The notes below the pieces were generated by a model. The model was given only the letters and a program-made list of their open reading frames with translations. It ran no database searches and had not been told where the DNA came from. Positions 35,840-46,559 of a DNA stretch of 64,000 bases are shown here, piece after piece. The position numbers and the translations under genes are program-made. Every line of letters starts with the position of its first letter. Position 1 is the first letter of the stretch. The DNA is from Actinomyces radicidentis (GTDB taxonomy: Bacteria > Actinomycetota > Actinomycetes > Actinomycetales > Actinomycetaceae), in the NCBI RefSeq assembly GCF_001553565.1, contig NZ_CP014228.1, positions 1,922,001-1,986,000 on the forward strand, in the 5' to 3' direction.

Positions 35840-36003
35840 GGTGACCTCCTGAGTGACCAGCATTAGATCTGGGTGCGGACGTGATAATTCCCTGTCAGCG
35901 TATGCCGCCCGACCGGCGCCGGCCAGGTGCTTCCCGAGCTCGCGTCAGGCCGTGAGCGAAAAGGGCTCAGGTCCGGGCATGGGCGCCCTGCACCCCGCGT
36001 TAG

Positions 36004-36017
36004 CGTTGGCGACAACG
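36004..36017. promoter_or_regulatory. Small dyad overlapping the putative clpP1 promoter
   Basis: CGTTG-GCGA-CAACG (36004-36017) overlaps a TAGCGT -10-like hexamer (36001-36006). In other actinobacteria clpP1P2 is controlled by ClgR; this dyad only loosely resembles such sites, so the link is speculative. Confidence 0.3.
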
Positions 36018-36034
36018 AACACGAGAGGACTGAC

Positions 36035-36679
36035 GTGAGCGAGCACATCACGCCCCAGACGTCGGCGGTCGCCGCCCCGACGGCCGCGGACCCCGGCCCC
36101 GCCGGACTCGGCCTGACCGACTCCATCTACAACCGCCTCCTCAAGGAGCGCATCATCTGGCTCGGCTCCGAGGTGCGTGACGACAACGCCAACGCCATCT
36201 GCGCCCAGATGCTGCTGCTCGCCGCCGAGGACCCTGAGCGGGACATCTACCTGTACATCAACAGCCCCGGCGGCTCCGTCACCGCCGGCATGGCCATCTA
36301 CGACACGATGGAGTACGTCCAGCCCGACGTCGTCACCGTCGCCACAGGCATGGCCTCCTCGATGGGCCAGTTCCTCCTGTCCGCGGGCGCCAAGGGCAAG
36401 CGCTACCTCACCCCCCACACCCGCGTCCTCATGCACCAGCCCTCCGGTGGCGCGGGCGGCTCCGCCACGGACATCCGCATCAACGCCGACCTCATCATCA
36501 AGATGAAGCAGGAGCTCGCGGAGATCACCGCAGCCAACACCGGGCACACGGTGGAGGAGATCATCAAGGACTCTGACCGCGACCACTGGTTCAGCGCCAC
36601 CGAGGCCCTCGAGTACGGCTTCGTCGACCACATCATCCGCTCCAGCCGCGAGCTGACGGACGAGAACGGAGAGAACTGA
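36035..36679 (+). CDS. clpP1: ATP-dependent Clp protease proteolytic subunit ClpP1
   Basis: A 214-aa serine protease subunit. The catalytic Ser109 is in [12 protein letters not shown] and His134 in VLMHQPSGG, with Asp further on. The oxyanion/handle segment [16 protein letters not shown] is conserved. GTG at 36035 with GAGAGGAC upstream is preferred to the longer frame. It is followed 1 bp later by clpP2. In actinobacteria the two ClpP types form a mixed tetradecamer. Confidence 0.96.
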   Translation: MSEHITPQTSAVAAPTAADPGPAGLGLTDSIYNRLLKERIIWLGSEVRDDNANAICAQMLLLAAEDPERDIYLYINSPGGSVTAGMAIYDTMEYVQPDVVTVATGMASSMGQFLLSAGAKGKRYLTPHTRVLMHQPSGGAGGSATDIRINADLIIKMKQELAEITAANTGHTVEEIIKDSDRDHWFSATEALEYGFVDHIIRSSRELTDENGEN

Positions 36680-36680
36680 C

Positions 36681-37388
36681 ATGACGAGCTCTCGCCCCTA
36701 CTTCGACGCCATGGCCCGTCAGGTCGAGGGCGCTGCCGCGGCCCCCGGCGGCATCGCCCCGGCCTCCCCGGTGTCGCGCTACATCATGCCGCAGTTCGAG
36801 GAGCGCACCGCCTACGGCTTCAAGCGCCAGGACGCCTACTCCAAGCTCTTCGAGGACCGCATCATCTTCCTGGGCGTCCAGGTCGACGACGCCTCGGCCG
36901 ACGACATCATGGCCCAGCTCCTCGTCCTCGAGGCGCAGGATCCCGACGGCCTCATCACGATGTACATCAACAGCCCCGGTGGCTCCTTCACCGCGCTGAC
37001 CGCCATCTACGACACGATGCAGTACATCAAGCCGCAGGTGCAGACGGTCTGCCTCGGCCAGGCCGCCTCGGCCGCCGCCGTCCTGCTCGCCGCCGGCAGC
37101 GAGGGAAAGCGCCTCGCCCTGCCCAACGCCCGCATCCTCATCCACCAGCCCGCGATGGAGGGCATGCAGGGACAGGCCTCCGACATCGAGATCGTCGCCA
37201 ACGAGATCGACCGCATGCGCGGCTGGCTCGAGGAGACCCTCGCGGCCCACACCGGCCAGAGCGTCGAGAAGGTCCACGCCGACCTCGAGCGCGGCAAGAT
37301 CCTCACCGCGCAGGCCGCCAAGGAGTACGGCCTCGTCGACCAGGTCCTCGCCTCGCGCAAGACCCCGCGCTCGCCCCACTCCGCCTGA
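36681..37388 (+). CDS. clpP2: ATP-dependent Clp protease proteolytic subunit ClpP2
   Basis: A 235-aa second ClpP subunit. Catalytic Ser130 is in [15 protein letters not shown] and His155 in [15 protein letters not shown](A)AA rather than SSMG marks it as the ClpP2 type. It begins one base after the clpP1 stop, so they are cotranscribed. A terminator hairpin follows, so clpX has its own transcript or depends on read-through. Confidence 0.96.
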   Translation: MTSSRPYFDAMARQVEGAAAAPGGIAPASPVSRYIMPQFEERTAYGFKRQDAYSKLFEDRIIFLGVQVDDASADDIMAQLLVLEAQDPDGLITMYINSPGGSFTALTAIYDTMQYIKPQVQTVCLGQAASAAAVLLAAGSEGKRLALPNARILIHQPAMEGMQGQASDIEIVANEIDRMRGWLEETLAAHTGQSVEKVHADLERGKILTAQAAKEYGLVDQVLASRKTPRSPHSA

Positions 37389-37718
37389 CGGAGCGCCGCG
37401 CCCGAGCCTGCATCGAGCGTCACGGAGCCCGACGCCGCAGCCGCCGCTGCGCCGTCGGGCTCCATCGCGTCCGGGGAGCGTGGTCACGTGGGCCCGGCAC
37501 GGACGGGGCGGCCCCTCGCCCCTGTCAGCCCTGTGCGGCCGGGAGCCTGCCCGCCTGCCCGGCCGCGCCGCCGTCGCCTGTGAGCCAGCGCTCGGGCGCT
37601 GTTCGCCTTGCGCCGCAATCCAGCGGCGCGCCCGGGTGCCGCGCCGGTCCCGCACCCGTAGGGTGGTGCCGTCCCGCCGGGGAGACCGGACGGGACCGGA
37701 CGGAAACGGGGGATCCAG
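37389..37718. other. Intergenic region between clpP2 and clpX
   Basis: The 330-bp gap contains the clpP2 terminator (37424-37463). TAGGGT at 37659-37664 could be a -10 for clpX, with a transcript start about 50 nt before the GTG. No coding sequence is supported. Confidence 0.55.
37424..37463 (+). terminator. Terminator after clpP2
   Basis: An 18-bp stem with one mismatch (37424-37441 with 37446-37463) and a CGCC loop lies 36 bp after the clpP2 stop. Confidence 0.7.
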
Positions 37719-39016
<1,298 letters not shown>

Positions 39017-39020
<4 letters not shown>

Positions 39021-39355
39021 GCCCCGAGTCCCGCTTCGAGTCCGTCGAGCGCGAGGTCCCCGGCGTCCCGGCCGAGCTCGCCGCCTACCGCTCGACGATC
39101 GACAACCTCGACGCCGCCCTCGTCCACCTGCTCGCCGAGCGCTTCCGCTGCACCCAGCAGGTCGGCGTCCTCAAGGCCGAGCTCGACCTGCCCGCCTCGG
39201 ACCCCGGACGCGAGGAGCGCCAGGTGGCGCGCCTGCGGGCGCTGGCGGAGGACTCGGGCCTCGACCCCGTCTTCGCCGAGAAGTTCTTCGCCTTCATCGT
39301 CGAGGAGGTCATCCGCCACCACGAGGCGATCCGCGAGGAGCGGGTGGACGGCTGA
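39017..39355 (+). CDS. Chorismate mutase (AroQ type)
   Basis: A 112-aa all-helical chorismate mutase converting chorismate to prephenate for Phe/Tyr synthesis. [47 protein letters not shown] carries the AroQ pattern: N-terminal Arg, Ile-Asp, Leu-Leu and Lys residues lining the active site. The ATG overlaps the clpX stop. Coupling to clpX is common among actinobacteria and has no known functional reason. Confidence 0.9.
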
Positions 39356-39388
39356 ACCGGGGCCGGCGGGGTCCCCTGGAGCACGACG

Positions 39389-39426
39389 GCGTCGGGGTCG
39401 GAGCCACGTGGCTCCGACCCCGACGC
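39389..39426. terminator. Bidirectional terminator between chorismate mutase and fadD genes
   Basis: A perfect 38-nt palindrome (19 bp per arm, 39389-39407 with 39408-39426) lies between convergent genes ending at 39355 and 39444. Confidence 0.8.
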
Positions 39427-39443
39427 GCGCCCGTGGGGCGGGG

Positions 39444-41438
39444 TCAGCCCTGCTTCGCGGCGCCCGCCGGCACCCGCTCGTAGAGGGCGTCGATCGTGGA
39501 GGCGAAGCGTTCCTGGGCCTCGGCCCGGCGCACCTTGAGCGACGGCGTGAGCAGGCCGTTGGAGACCGTGAAGTCCGTCGGCAGGATCGTGAAGGTGCGG
39601 ATCGACTCCGCGCGCGAGACCGCCTCGTTGGCGCGTGCGACGGCCCGCTCGAGGGCCTCGCGGACGCGCCGGTCCCCGGCCGCCTGGACCGGATTGAGGT
39701 TCTCGATCCCGTGGGACGACAGCCACAGGGGCAGCATCTCCGCGTCCAGGGTGACGAGCGCGCCGATGCACGGACGGTTGTCGCCGACGACGAGCACCTG
39801 GCTCACGAGCGGGTGACCGCGCAGGCGGTCCTCGAGGACGGCCGGGGCGACGTTCTTGCCGCCAGCCGTCACGATGAGCTCCTTCTTGCGACCGGTGATC
39901 CGCAGGAAGCCCTCGCCGTCGAAGTTGCCGATGTCGCCGGTGCGCAGCCAGGGCCCGGCCTCCGGGTCGCGGACCGCCGAGACGCCCTCGGCCTCGTCGC
40001 CGCCATCGGAGTCCGTGAAGGTCTCGGCGGTCGCCTCCTCGTTGCCGTGGTAGCCGCGGAAGACGCCGATGCCGCGCACGAGCACCTCGCCGTCGTCGGC
40101 CAGGCGCACCGAGGTGCCCGGCAGCGGCAGGCCGACCGAACCGACGAGCGTGGCCCCGGGCGTGTTGACGGTGCAGGGCGCCGCGGTCTCGGTGAGGCCG
40201 TAGCCCTCGAGGACCGTGATGCCGGCGCCGCGGTAGAAGTGGCCGAGGCGCTCGCCCAGCGGACCGCCGCCGGAGATGACCTGGCGGACCTTGCCGCCCA
40301 GGATCCGGCGCAGGGTCGCGAAGACGAGGCGGTCGAAGGCAGCGTGCTGGGCGCGCAGCGCGCGCGAGGGGCCCAGGGGCGTGTCGAGGGCGCGCGAGTA
40401 GGCGATCGCCGTCTTGGCCGCCATGCGGAAGACCTTCTGCTTAGCGCCCGCCGAGCGGGCGTCGGCGGCGTTGTAGATCTTCTCGAAGACGCGCGGGACG
40501 GCCAGCACGAAGGTCGGCTGGAAGGTCTCGAGGTCCCCCATGAGGTTCTTGACGTCCGGCGCGTGACCCATGACGCCGGCGGGGGAGCAGACGATCGCGA
40601 CCTGCACGAAGCGCGCCAGGACGTGCGCGAGCGGGAGGAACAGGAGGGTGCGCACGTCGTCGCCGTGGAGGACCTCGGGCAGGTAGGCGGAGGTGTTGAC
40701 GGCGAGGTGGACGAGGTTGGCGTGGGTGATCTCCGCGCCCTTGGGGCGGCCCGTCGTGCCGGAGGTGTAGACGATCGTCGCGAGGTCGGTGGCGGTGACG
40801 GTGCTGGTGCGCCGGTCCAGCTCGCCCGGCGCGACATCACGGCCGTCGGCGATGAGTCCGGTGAGGGCGTCGGAGGCGAGGCACTCGACGGCAAGGTCGG
40901 CCAGCTCGGGGACCGTGTCGCGCAGCGCCGTCATCATGAGCTCGAGCTGCTCGTTCTCGACGACGACGAGTCGGACGTCCGCGTCGGTGAGGATCCACCT
41001 CGCCTGCTCGGGGGAGGAGGTCTCGTAGACGGGAACGACGACGAGGCCGGCCTCCCAGGCGGCGAAGTCGAGCAGGGTCCACTCGTAGGAGGTGTGGGAC
41101 ATGATGCCGATGCGGTCGCCCGGCTCGAGGCCGCGGGCGACGAGGCCGGCGGCGACCTCGCGCACCTCGTCGCGGAACGCTGCGGCGCTTACCTCCCGCC
41201 AGCGGCGGCCGAGGGAGGCCTTCCGGGCGATGAGGGGCTTGTCGGGCGCGCGCCGGACGCGGTCGGCCAGGGCCCACGAGGTCGTCATCGTGCGCTCGAG
41301 GGGGACGAGGAGGCGCGTGGTGAACTCGCGGGCCACCGTCGTGTCGGGCCGGTAGGCGCCGCCCGCCGGCGCCCCGGTCGCGTCGTCGTCGCGCGCGGGC
41401 AGGTCGTGGTCATCCGGGGTGCTGGGCTGGGTGCTCAT
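39444..41438 (-). CDS. Long-chain fatty acid--CoA ligase, FadD15-like (copy 1)
   Basis: A 664-aa AMP-binding enzyme that activates fatty acids to acyl-CoA. Motifs are ATP-binding IVYTSGTTGRPKGAEITHAN, VFEKIYNAADARS, EGYGLTET, WLRTGDIG and GRKKELIVTAGGKNVAP. The last two with SHTSYEWTLLDFAAWEAG mark the FadD15/AMP-forming long-chain clade. A variable acidic N-terminus precedes the domain; ATG at 41436-41438 was chosen over a longer in-frame extension. It is divergent from the LuxR gene and paralogous to the gene at 44337-46256. Confidence 0.9.
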   Translation of the reverse strand: MSTQPSTPDDHDLPARDDDATGAPAGGAYRPDTTVAREFTTRLLVPLERTMTTSWALADRVRRAPDKPLIARKASLGRRWREVSAAAFRDEVREVAAGLVARGLEPGDRIGIMSHTSYEWTLLDFAAWEAGLVVVPVYETSSPEQARWILTDADVRLVVVENEQLELMMTALRDTVPELADLAVECLASDALTGLIADGRDVAPGELDRRTSTVTATDLATIVYTSGTTGRPKGAEITHANLVHLAVNTSAYLPEVLHGDDVRTLLFLPLAHVLARFVQVAIVCSPAGVMGHAPDVKNLMGDLETFQPTFVLAVPRVFEKIYNAADARSAGAKQKVFRMAAKTAIAYSRALDTPLGPSRALRAQHAAFDRLVFATLRRILGGKVRQVISGGGPLGERLGHFYRGAGITVLEGYGLTETAAPCTVNTPGATLVGSVGLPLPGTSVRLADDGEVLVRGIGVFRGYHGNEEATAETFTDSDGGDEAEGVSAVRDPEAGPWLRTGDIGNFDGEGFLRITGRKKELIVTAGGKNVAPAVLEDRLRGHPLVSQVLVVGDNRPCIGALVTLDAEMLPLWLSSHGIENLNPVQAAGDRRVREALERAVARANEAVSRAESIRTFTILPTDFTVSNGLLTPSLKVRRAEAQERFASTIDALYERVPAGAAKQG

Positions 41439-41559
41439 GGGGCGATTGTGCGTGACGCGCTGCGCACCCGCACCGTGCGACGCGTCCTGAAGCCGTGAGC
41501 CGTCCCTGTGGTTCGATACAAGTCGCGTGCCGCAGGGAGGCCTGAGGGCGTTATCCATT

Positions 41560-41595
41560 AGAAATCTTGATATACAAGAGGATTTCTCATAAGAT
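41560..41595 (+). promoter_or_regulatory. AT-rich promoter with dyad, upstream of the LuxR-type gene
   Basis: TTGATA (41567-41572), a 17-bp spacer and TAAGAT (41590-41595) form the best -35/-10 pair seen in the window. Inverted repeat AGAAATC (41560-41566) / GATTTCT (41581-41587) straddles the -35 and spacer, as an operator would. The surrounding ~80 bp are far more AT-rich than the rest. A 12-bp palindrome CCGGTCGACCGG (41610-41621) follows in the leader. Confidence 0.75.
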
Positions 41596-41676
41596 ACTAG
41601 CAGTCATATCCGGTCGACCGGGGCGCCGAGCCTTACCGGTCGAGAGGCGCGCCACGGCGCCGGAGGTCAGGAACGC

Positions 41677-44226
41677 ATGTCAACAACGCTGGACCGCGTC
41701 GTCGGGGTCGTCGCACCGCGCCTCGCGGACCTCCTCGCGGAGGGCGAGACCGCCATCCTCCACGCGCCCCACGAGTTCGCCCCCATCGAGATCGGCGAGG
41801 CGGCCCTCGAGCTCCTCGACCGCGGAGAGCCGCGCGACCGCTACGACGTGCGCAAGGCGGCGGACGTCCTCAGGCTCATGCCGCTCCTCGTGCGCCGCAA
41901 GCCCATCTTCCTCACCTGGGACGAGCACCTCGTGATGGAGCAGAGCGCCGTCGGCCGCCTCGTCTCCCAGATCATCGACTCGGCCGGCGTCATGCCCCCC
42001 GTCCTCGCCGTCGTCGAGGTCGACATCGCCGTCCCCGACGTCTACGTGCCCTTCGACCTCAACCTCTCGCAGTCCGTGCTCGTGCTCAGCCCCGCCGACA
42101 TCGTCGAGGTGGGCGGCGGCGAGATCCCGCCGCTCGTCGCGCGCCGCATCCACCAGGCCACCGGCGGCGTGCCGCGACTCGTCGCGGCCGCCGTCGAGGA
42201 CGCGCTCTCGATCGGCCCCAGCGCCATCATCGAGGCCGTCCGCCCCACCTCCGCGGGCCTCGGAACGGCCGCGGGCGGGGACTCCGACGCCGGCGAGCTC
42301 GTCCAGGTCTCCCGCGCGTGGGCCGAGCGCCTCATGCCCCAGTACGCCGACGACGAGCTCATGCAGCTGCACGCCTGGCTCATCCCGCTCCACGCCCGCG
42401 GGCTCGCCGCCCTCGCCGGCTCCGTCCTCGGGAGGCCCGTCACCCCCGCCGAGGTCAGGAGCTGCCACGACGCCGGAGCCTTCGTCTCCACGGCCCCAGG
42501 CCTGCCCCGCGCCCTGCCCACGACGCTCGCCCGGGCCCTCGCCGCCGTCAGCTCGGAGCAGGACGCCCTCGCCGCCCGGTCGATGCGGCGCGCGGTCAGC
42601 CGAGCGGCCGCCGAGGAGGGCAACGAGCTCACCCCGCTCGAGCGGATCTGGCTCCTCACCTCCATCTCCGCGTGGGCCGGGCTCAACGGAGTCCTCGGTC
42701 GCAAGATGGTCCACCTGGTCCTGCTCTCCGGCACCCAGCTCGCCGAGCTCGCCCAGTACTGGCCCGAGCAGATCCCGCAGGAGTGGGAGTATCTGGCCGC
42801 TGCGACCTCCTTCGCCGACGGCAGCTGGCTCACGGGGCACCGCCAGCTCCCGCTCCCGTGGCTGGAGCTCATGTACCTCTTCAACGCCGAGGACCCCGCC
42901 GGACGCGGCGACGACGCGCAGATCGTCCTCGACCACCTCGTCCGCGGCGTGGCGCAGGCGCAGTCCCCGGACATCGAGGAGGTCCGCGCCGCCGTCGTCG
43001 CGGGGCACGAGATGCTGCGCCGCCTCACCTCCGAGAGCCACCACCGGCTCGTCGACCCCGCCGCGCCGCCCTCCTTCTCCCGTCCCAAGGCGGCCCTCGT
43101 CTGCTACGCCCTCCTCGGGCAGGCGGACGCCTACCTGTCCATCGCGCGACTCGGCTCCGCGCAGGAGTGCGTCAACGAGGCGACGGCGCTCGCGGGCGCC
43201 GCCAACCTCGACGCCTACTCCGCGCCCTCGCTCATGGCCGGTCTCACCGCCCGCAGCGCCGTCCTCGCCGCCAAGGCCGGCGTCCACGACCGCGCCGCCC
43301 ACTTCCTCGGCCAGTACGAGGAGGTCGTCGCCGTCACCGCCTCCCGGGACACCGAGCCCGAGCAGATCATCAGCATCTCGCGCCGCTACCGCGACGACTG
43401 GCACCGCCTCGGCTCCGACGCCGTCGACGTGCTCGAGCCCTCCGACGTCGAGATCTCCGTCGTTCCCCAGTACCTGCCGCTCGAGGTCGAGGCGGAGGGG
43501 CTCTCCCTCCTCCTCGCGCGCGGTCCCGTCGTCGCCTCGCAGTGGCTCAAGGCCTTCCTCGCCCGCGCCCGCTGGATCAACCTGCTGTCCTGGGAGTGGT
43601 GGTCCCTCCACGCGACGCTCGCGATGATCGAGGTGCGGCAGGGCAACTCCGAGGCCGCCCAGCGCTGGGTCGAGGGCGGCACCCTGCCGGAGTCGATGTC
43701 GCTCGTCATCCGCGCCGGCATCGAGCTCAACAACGGCAACGCCGAGCAGGCCAACCAGCTCGCCGACCGCGCCGCCGCCCTGCCGGACACGCCCGAGCGC
43801 TGGCGACTGGCCGCCTACGGCGTCAAGATCGCGACGATGGCCGCCACCCGCGACCTCGAGAACGGCACCGAGCTCCTCGCCCGTCTGCCCCAGTGGCGCA
43901 CCTCGCTGTCCGTCGTCGCCCTGCTCCCGGCCGCCGGCCGCCGGGCCGTCGTCGACCAGCTCGGCGAGGAGTACGCCGACGTCCCGGGGCTGCGGCTCGA
44001 CGACGCCGCGCCCGTGCGCCGCGAGCCCGCGGAGATCGAGCTGACCCCGCGGCAGATGGACGTCCTGCGCGGCCTCGAGGCCGGCAAGACCGCCTCCGAG
44101 ATCGCCGACGACCTCGTCCTGGGCCGCGAGACCATCCGGACCACCACCAAGGCGCTCTACAAGCGGCTCGGCGTGCACTCGAAGGCCTCGGCGCTCCAGG
44201 TCGCCCGCTCCGTCGGTCTCATCTGA
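41677..44226 (+). CDS. Large LuxR-family (MalT/LAL-like) transcriptional regulator
   Basis: An 849-aa protein with a C-terminal LuxR helix-turn-helix (about residues 785-849: LTPRQMDVLRGLEAGKTASEIADDLVLGRETIRTTTKALYKRLGVHSKASAL). The centre is helical and TPR-like (about 380-760). The N-terminal ~270 residues look like the ATPase region of MalT/LAL regulators (RRKPIFLTWDEHL, PRLVAAAVEDAL), but no Walker A P-loop is visible, so ATP-dependent switching may be lost. A ribosome binding site (GGAGG) is 13 nt upstream. It is flanked by two FadD genes; targets unknown. Confidence 0.85.
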   Translation: MSTTLDRVVGVVAPRLADLLAEGETAILHAPHEFAPIEIGEAALELLDRGEPRDRYDVRKAADVLRLMPLLVRRKPIFLTWDEHLVMEQSAVGRLVSQIIDSAGVMPPVLAVVEVDIAVPDVYVPFDLNLSQSVLVLSPADIVEVGGGEIPPLVARRIHQATGGVPRLVAAAVEDALSIGPSAIIEAVRPTSAGLGTAAGGDSDAGELVQVSRAWAERLMPQYADDELMQLHAWLIPLHARGLAALAGSVLGRPVTPAEVRSCHDAGAFVSTAPGLPRALPTTLARALAAVSSEQDALAARSMRRAVSRAAAEEGNELTPLERIWLLTSISAWAGLNGVLGRKMVHLVLLSGTQLAELAQYWPEQIPQEWEYLAAATSFADGSWLTGHRQLPLPWLELMYLFNAEDPAGRGDDAQIVLDHLVRGVAQAQSPDIEEVRAAVVAGHEMLRRLTSESHHRLVDPAAPPSFSRPKAALVCYALLGQADAYLSIARLGSAQECVNEATALAGAANLDAYSAPSLMAGLTARSAVLAAKAGVHDRAAHFLGQYEEVVAVTASRDTEPEQIISISRRYRDDWHRLGSDAVDVLEPSDVEISVVPQYLPLEVEAEGLSLLLARGPVVASQWLKAFLARARWINLLSWEWWSLHATLAMIEVRQGNSEAAQRWVEGGTLPESMSLVIRAGIELNNGNAEQANQLADRAAALPDTPERWRLAAYGVKIATMAATRDLENGTELLARLPQWRTSLSVVALLPAAGRRAVVDQLGEEYADVPGLRLDDAAPVRREPAEIELTPRQMDVLRGLEAGKTASEIADDLVLGRETIRTTTKALYKRLGVHSKASALQVARSVGLI

Positions 44227-44336
44227 GGCGAGGCGCCGCACAGTCCGCGCCTGTGTCCGGTGCTGGGGCCGGACGCTCCGCCGGGCCGCCGGCACCCCTT
44301 CCGCGCCCCGCCGTCGTCGGAGCTCCCAGGGGCGCC

Positions 44337-46256
44337 TCAGGCGTCCGTCGGGCCCTTCCGCGTCGTCTTGTAGATGTCGGCGATGGCGTCCGCGTGCGCC
44401 TTCATGACCTCCCCGCGCTTGACCTTGAGCGAGGGCGTGAGCAGCCCGTTCGCCTCGGTGAAGTCGGTCGTGAGGACGCGGTAGGAGCGGATCGACTCGG
44501 CGCGGGAGACCGCCCGGTTCGTGCGGGCGATGGCGCGGTCGAGGGCCGCGAGCACCTGCGGGTTGCGGGAGGCCTCGACGACGTCCATGGCCGGCAGGCC
44601 GTGGTTGGCGAGCCACTGGGGAAGCATCTCCTTGTCCAGCGTGATGAGCGCGCCGATGAAGGGCTCGCCGTCGCCGACCACCATGACCTGGCTGACGAGC
44701 GGGTGGCCGCGCAGACGGTCCTCGAGGATCGTCGGGGCGACGTTCTTGCCGCCGGCGGTGACGATGAGCTCCTTCTTGCGGCCGGTGATCCTGATCCAGC
44801 CCTCCTCGTCGATGGAGCCGATGTCGCCGGTGCGGAACCAGCCGTCCTCCGTGAAGGACTCGGCGTTCGCCTCCGGGTTGTTCCGGTAGCGGGCGAACAG
44901 GGAGATGCCCTTGAGCTCGATCTCCCCGGACTCGCCGACGCGCGCGGACACGCCGCACACCGGCGGGCCGACGGTGCCGATCTTGTTGAGGGTGTCGAGG
45001 TTGACGCTGGCGGGGCCGATCGTCTCGGTGAGGCCGTAGCCCTCAAGGATGTTGATGCCGATGCCGCGGTAGAAGTGCCCGAGGCGCTCGCCGAGCGGGC
45101 CGCCTCCGGAGATCGCGTACTTGGCGTTCGGGCCGAGCAGATCGCGGATCTGGTGGAAGACGAGGCGGTCGGCCACGGCGTGCGCGGTGCGCAGCTGGAG
45201 GGACGGCCCGGCCTCGGTGTCCAGGGCGCGGGAGTACTGGATGGCGACCTTGGCGGCCCAGCGGAAGGTCTTGAGCCTCGCGCCCGAGCCGGCCTTGGCG
45301 TCCGCGGCGTTGTAGATCTTCTCCATGACGCGGGGGACCGCGAGGACGTAGGAGGGGCCGAAGGCCTGGAGGTCCGGCAGGAGGGTCTTCGCGTCCGGGG
45401 TGTGGCCGAGGACGCCGTCGCCCGCGACGGAGACGAGCTCGAGGAGGCGCGCGTAGACGTGCGCGAGCGGGAGGAACAGCAGGATGCGGACGTGCTCGCC
45501 GGTGAGGACGTTGGGCAGCCAGCGCACGCCGTTCCAGGCCAGTCCGGCGCCGTTGTTGTGGGTGAGCTCAACGCCCTTGGGACGGCCCGTCGTGCCCGAG
45601 GTGTAGACGATCGAGTACGTGTCCGAGCCGCGCACGGCGTCGCGGCGGGCCTCGAGCTCCTCACGGGCCACGCCGTCGCCGGCGGAGACGATCGTGGTGA
45701 GGGCGTCGCGGTCCAGGGAGAGGACCTCGGTGGGGGCGGCGTCCGGGTGGGAGGAGCCGAAGGAGGCGACGGCGCTGCGGACGACCTCGGCGAGGGCGGT
45801 GGTCTCGGCGACGACGAGGCGCAGGCCGCCGTCCTCGAGGATCCACTCGATCTGGTCCGCGGAGTCCGTCTCGTAGACGGGGACCGAGACGAGGCCCGCG
45901 GTGGCGATCGCGAAGTCGAGGAGGGTCCACTCGTAAGAGGTGTGCGCCATGACGCCGACGGTCTCGCCCGCCTGGAGCCCCATGCCCATGAGGCCCGCGG
46001 CGACGCGGTCGACGTCGTCGAGGAAGGCCTCGGCGGTGACCTTGACCCACTGGTTGCCGAGCGGGGACTTGCGCTCGATGAGGGTGGAGCGGGGGGCGCG
46101 GGCGACGCGGTCGGTCAGCAGCCACGGGACGGTCATCGTCTCGTCGGGCTCACGGGTGATCGGCCCGGTGGTGACGCCGTTCTCGACGAGGGGGCGCTGA
46201 TGGTCCGGGAGGGTGCTCGCACTGAGGTGGGGGGCTTCTGCGCTGCGGGGGGTCAC
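44337..46256 (-). CDS. Long-chain fatty acid--CoA ligase, FadD15-like (copy 2)
   Basis: A 639-aa paralogue of the ligase at 39444-41438, with IVYTSGTTGRPKGVELTHNN, RVMEKIYNAADAK, EGYGLTETIGPASVN, FRTGDIG and GRKKELIVTAGGKNVAP. GTG at 46256 is preferred because GAGAAT lies 6 nt upstream (leaderless pattern) and it gives an N-terminus comparable to the other copy; an ATG at about 46133 is an alternative. It is convergent with the LuxR gene. Substrate range is unknown. Confidence 0.88.
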   Translation of the reverse strand: MTPRSAEAPHLSASTLPDHQRPLVENGVTTGPITREPDETMTVPWLLTDRVARAPRSTLIERKSPLGNQWVKVTAEAFLDDVDRVAAGLMGMGLQAGETVGVMAHTSYEWTLLDFAIATAGLVSVPVYETDSADQIEWILEDGGLRLVVAETTALAEVVRSAVASFGSSHPDAAPTEVLSLDRDALTTIVSAGDGVAREELEARRDAVRGSDTYSIVYTSGTTGRPKGVELTHNNGAGLAWNGVRWLPNVLTGEHVRILLFLPLAHVYARLLELVSVAGDGVLGHTPDAKTLLPDLQAFGPSYVLAVPRVMEKIYNAADAKAGSGARLKTFRWAAKVAIQYSRALDTEAGPSLQLRTAHAVADRLVFHQIRDLLGPNAKYAISGGGPLGERLGHFYRGIGINILEGYGLTETIGPASVNLDTLNKIGTVGPPVCGVSARVGESGEIELKGISLFARYRNNPEANAESFTEDGWFRTGDIGSIDEEGWIRITGRKKELIVTAGGKNVAPTILEDRLRGHPLVSQVMVVGDGEPFIGALITLDKEMLPQWLANHGLPAMDVVEASRNPQVLAALDRAIARTNRAVSRAESIRSYRVLTTDFTEANGLLTPSLKVKRGEVMKAHADAIADIYKTTRKGPTDA

Positions 46257-46435
46257 TCCGGCATTCTCCCAGGCGGTGGGCCGTTTCCAGGATCCAGGGC
46301 TCCGAGAGACCCCCCTCGCCGCTTTGGAGTAAACCACAGGCGAGGGTGCTTCGCGGCGGTAGCAATCCACGGGCGGGTGGGTAAGGGGTCCCCCACCGCG
46401 GGCCCTTCAGTCCGTGCCGTGTGCGTCCCGTCGAC

Positions 46436-46469
46436 GGCCTCCGGAACGCGGTGGCCTCCTGAACGCGGT
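46436..46469. repeat. 17-bp tandem direct repeat
   Basis: GGCCTCCGGAACGCGGT (46436-46452) is followed immediately by GGCCTCCTGAACGCGGT (46453-46469), 16/17 identical. It leads into the inverted repeat. Confidence 0.8.
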
Positions 46470-46543
46470 CGACCGCCTGTGCACCGCTCGACCGTCCGAT
46501 TTCCGGGAATCAGACGGTCGGCTGGTGCACAGACGGTCGACCG
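46466..46543 (-). terminator. Long imperfect inverted repeat after valS
   Basis: Arms 46466-46504 and 46505-46543 pair over most of 39 positions, including exact blocks of 10, 9 and 8 bp (for example CGGTCGACCG and CTGTGCACC). It starts 17 bp after the valS stop and probably terminates it. Confidence 0.65.
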
Positions 46544-46559
46544 GGGTGATGGGCCGGGA

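Larger units (their letters stand above)
46257..46559. other. Repeat-rich intergenic region between the second fadD and valS
   Basis: This 303-bp gap lies after valS and before the second fadD, both leftward. It contains a 17-bp tandem duplication and a long imperfect inverted repeat (listed separately). No coding sequence is supported. Confidence 0.6.
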
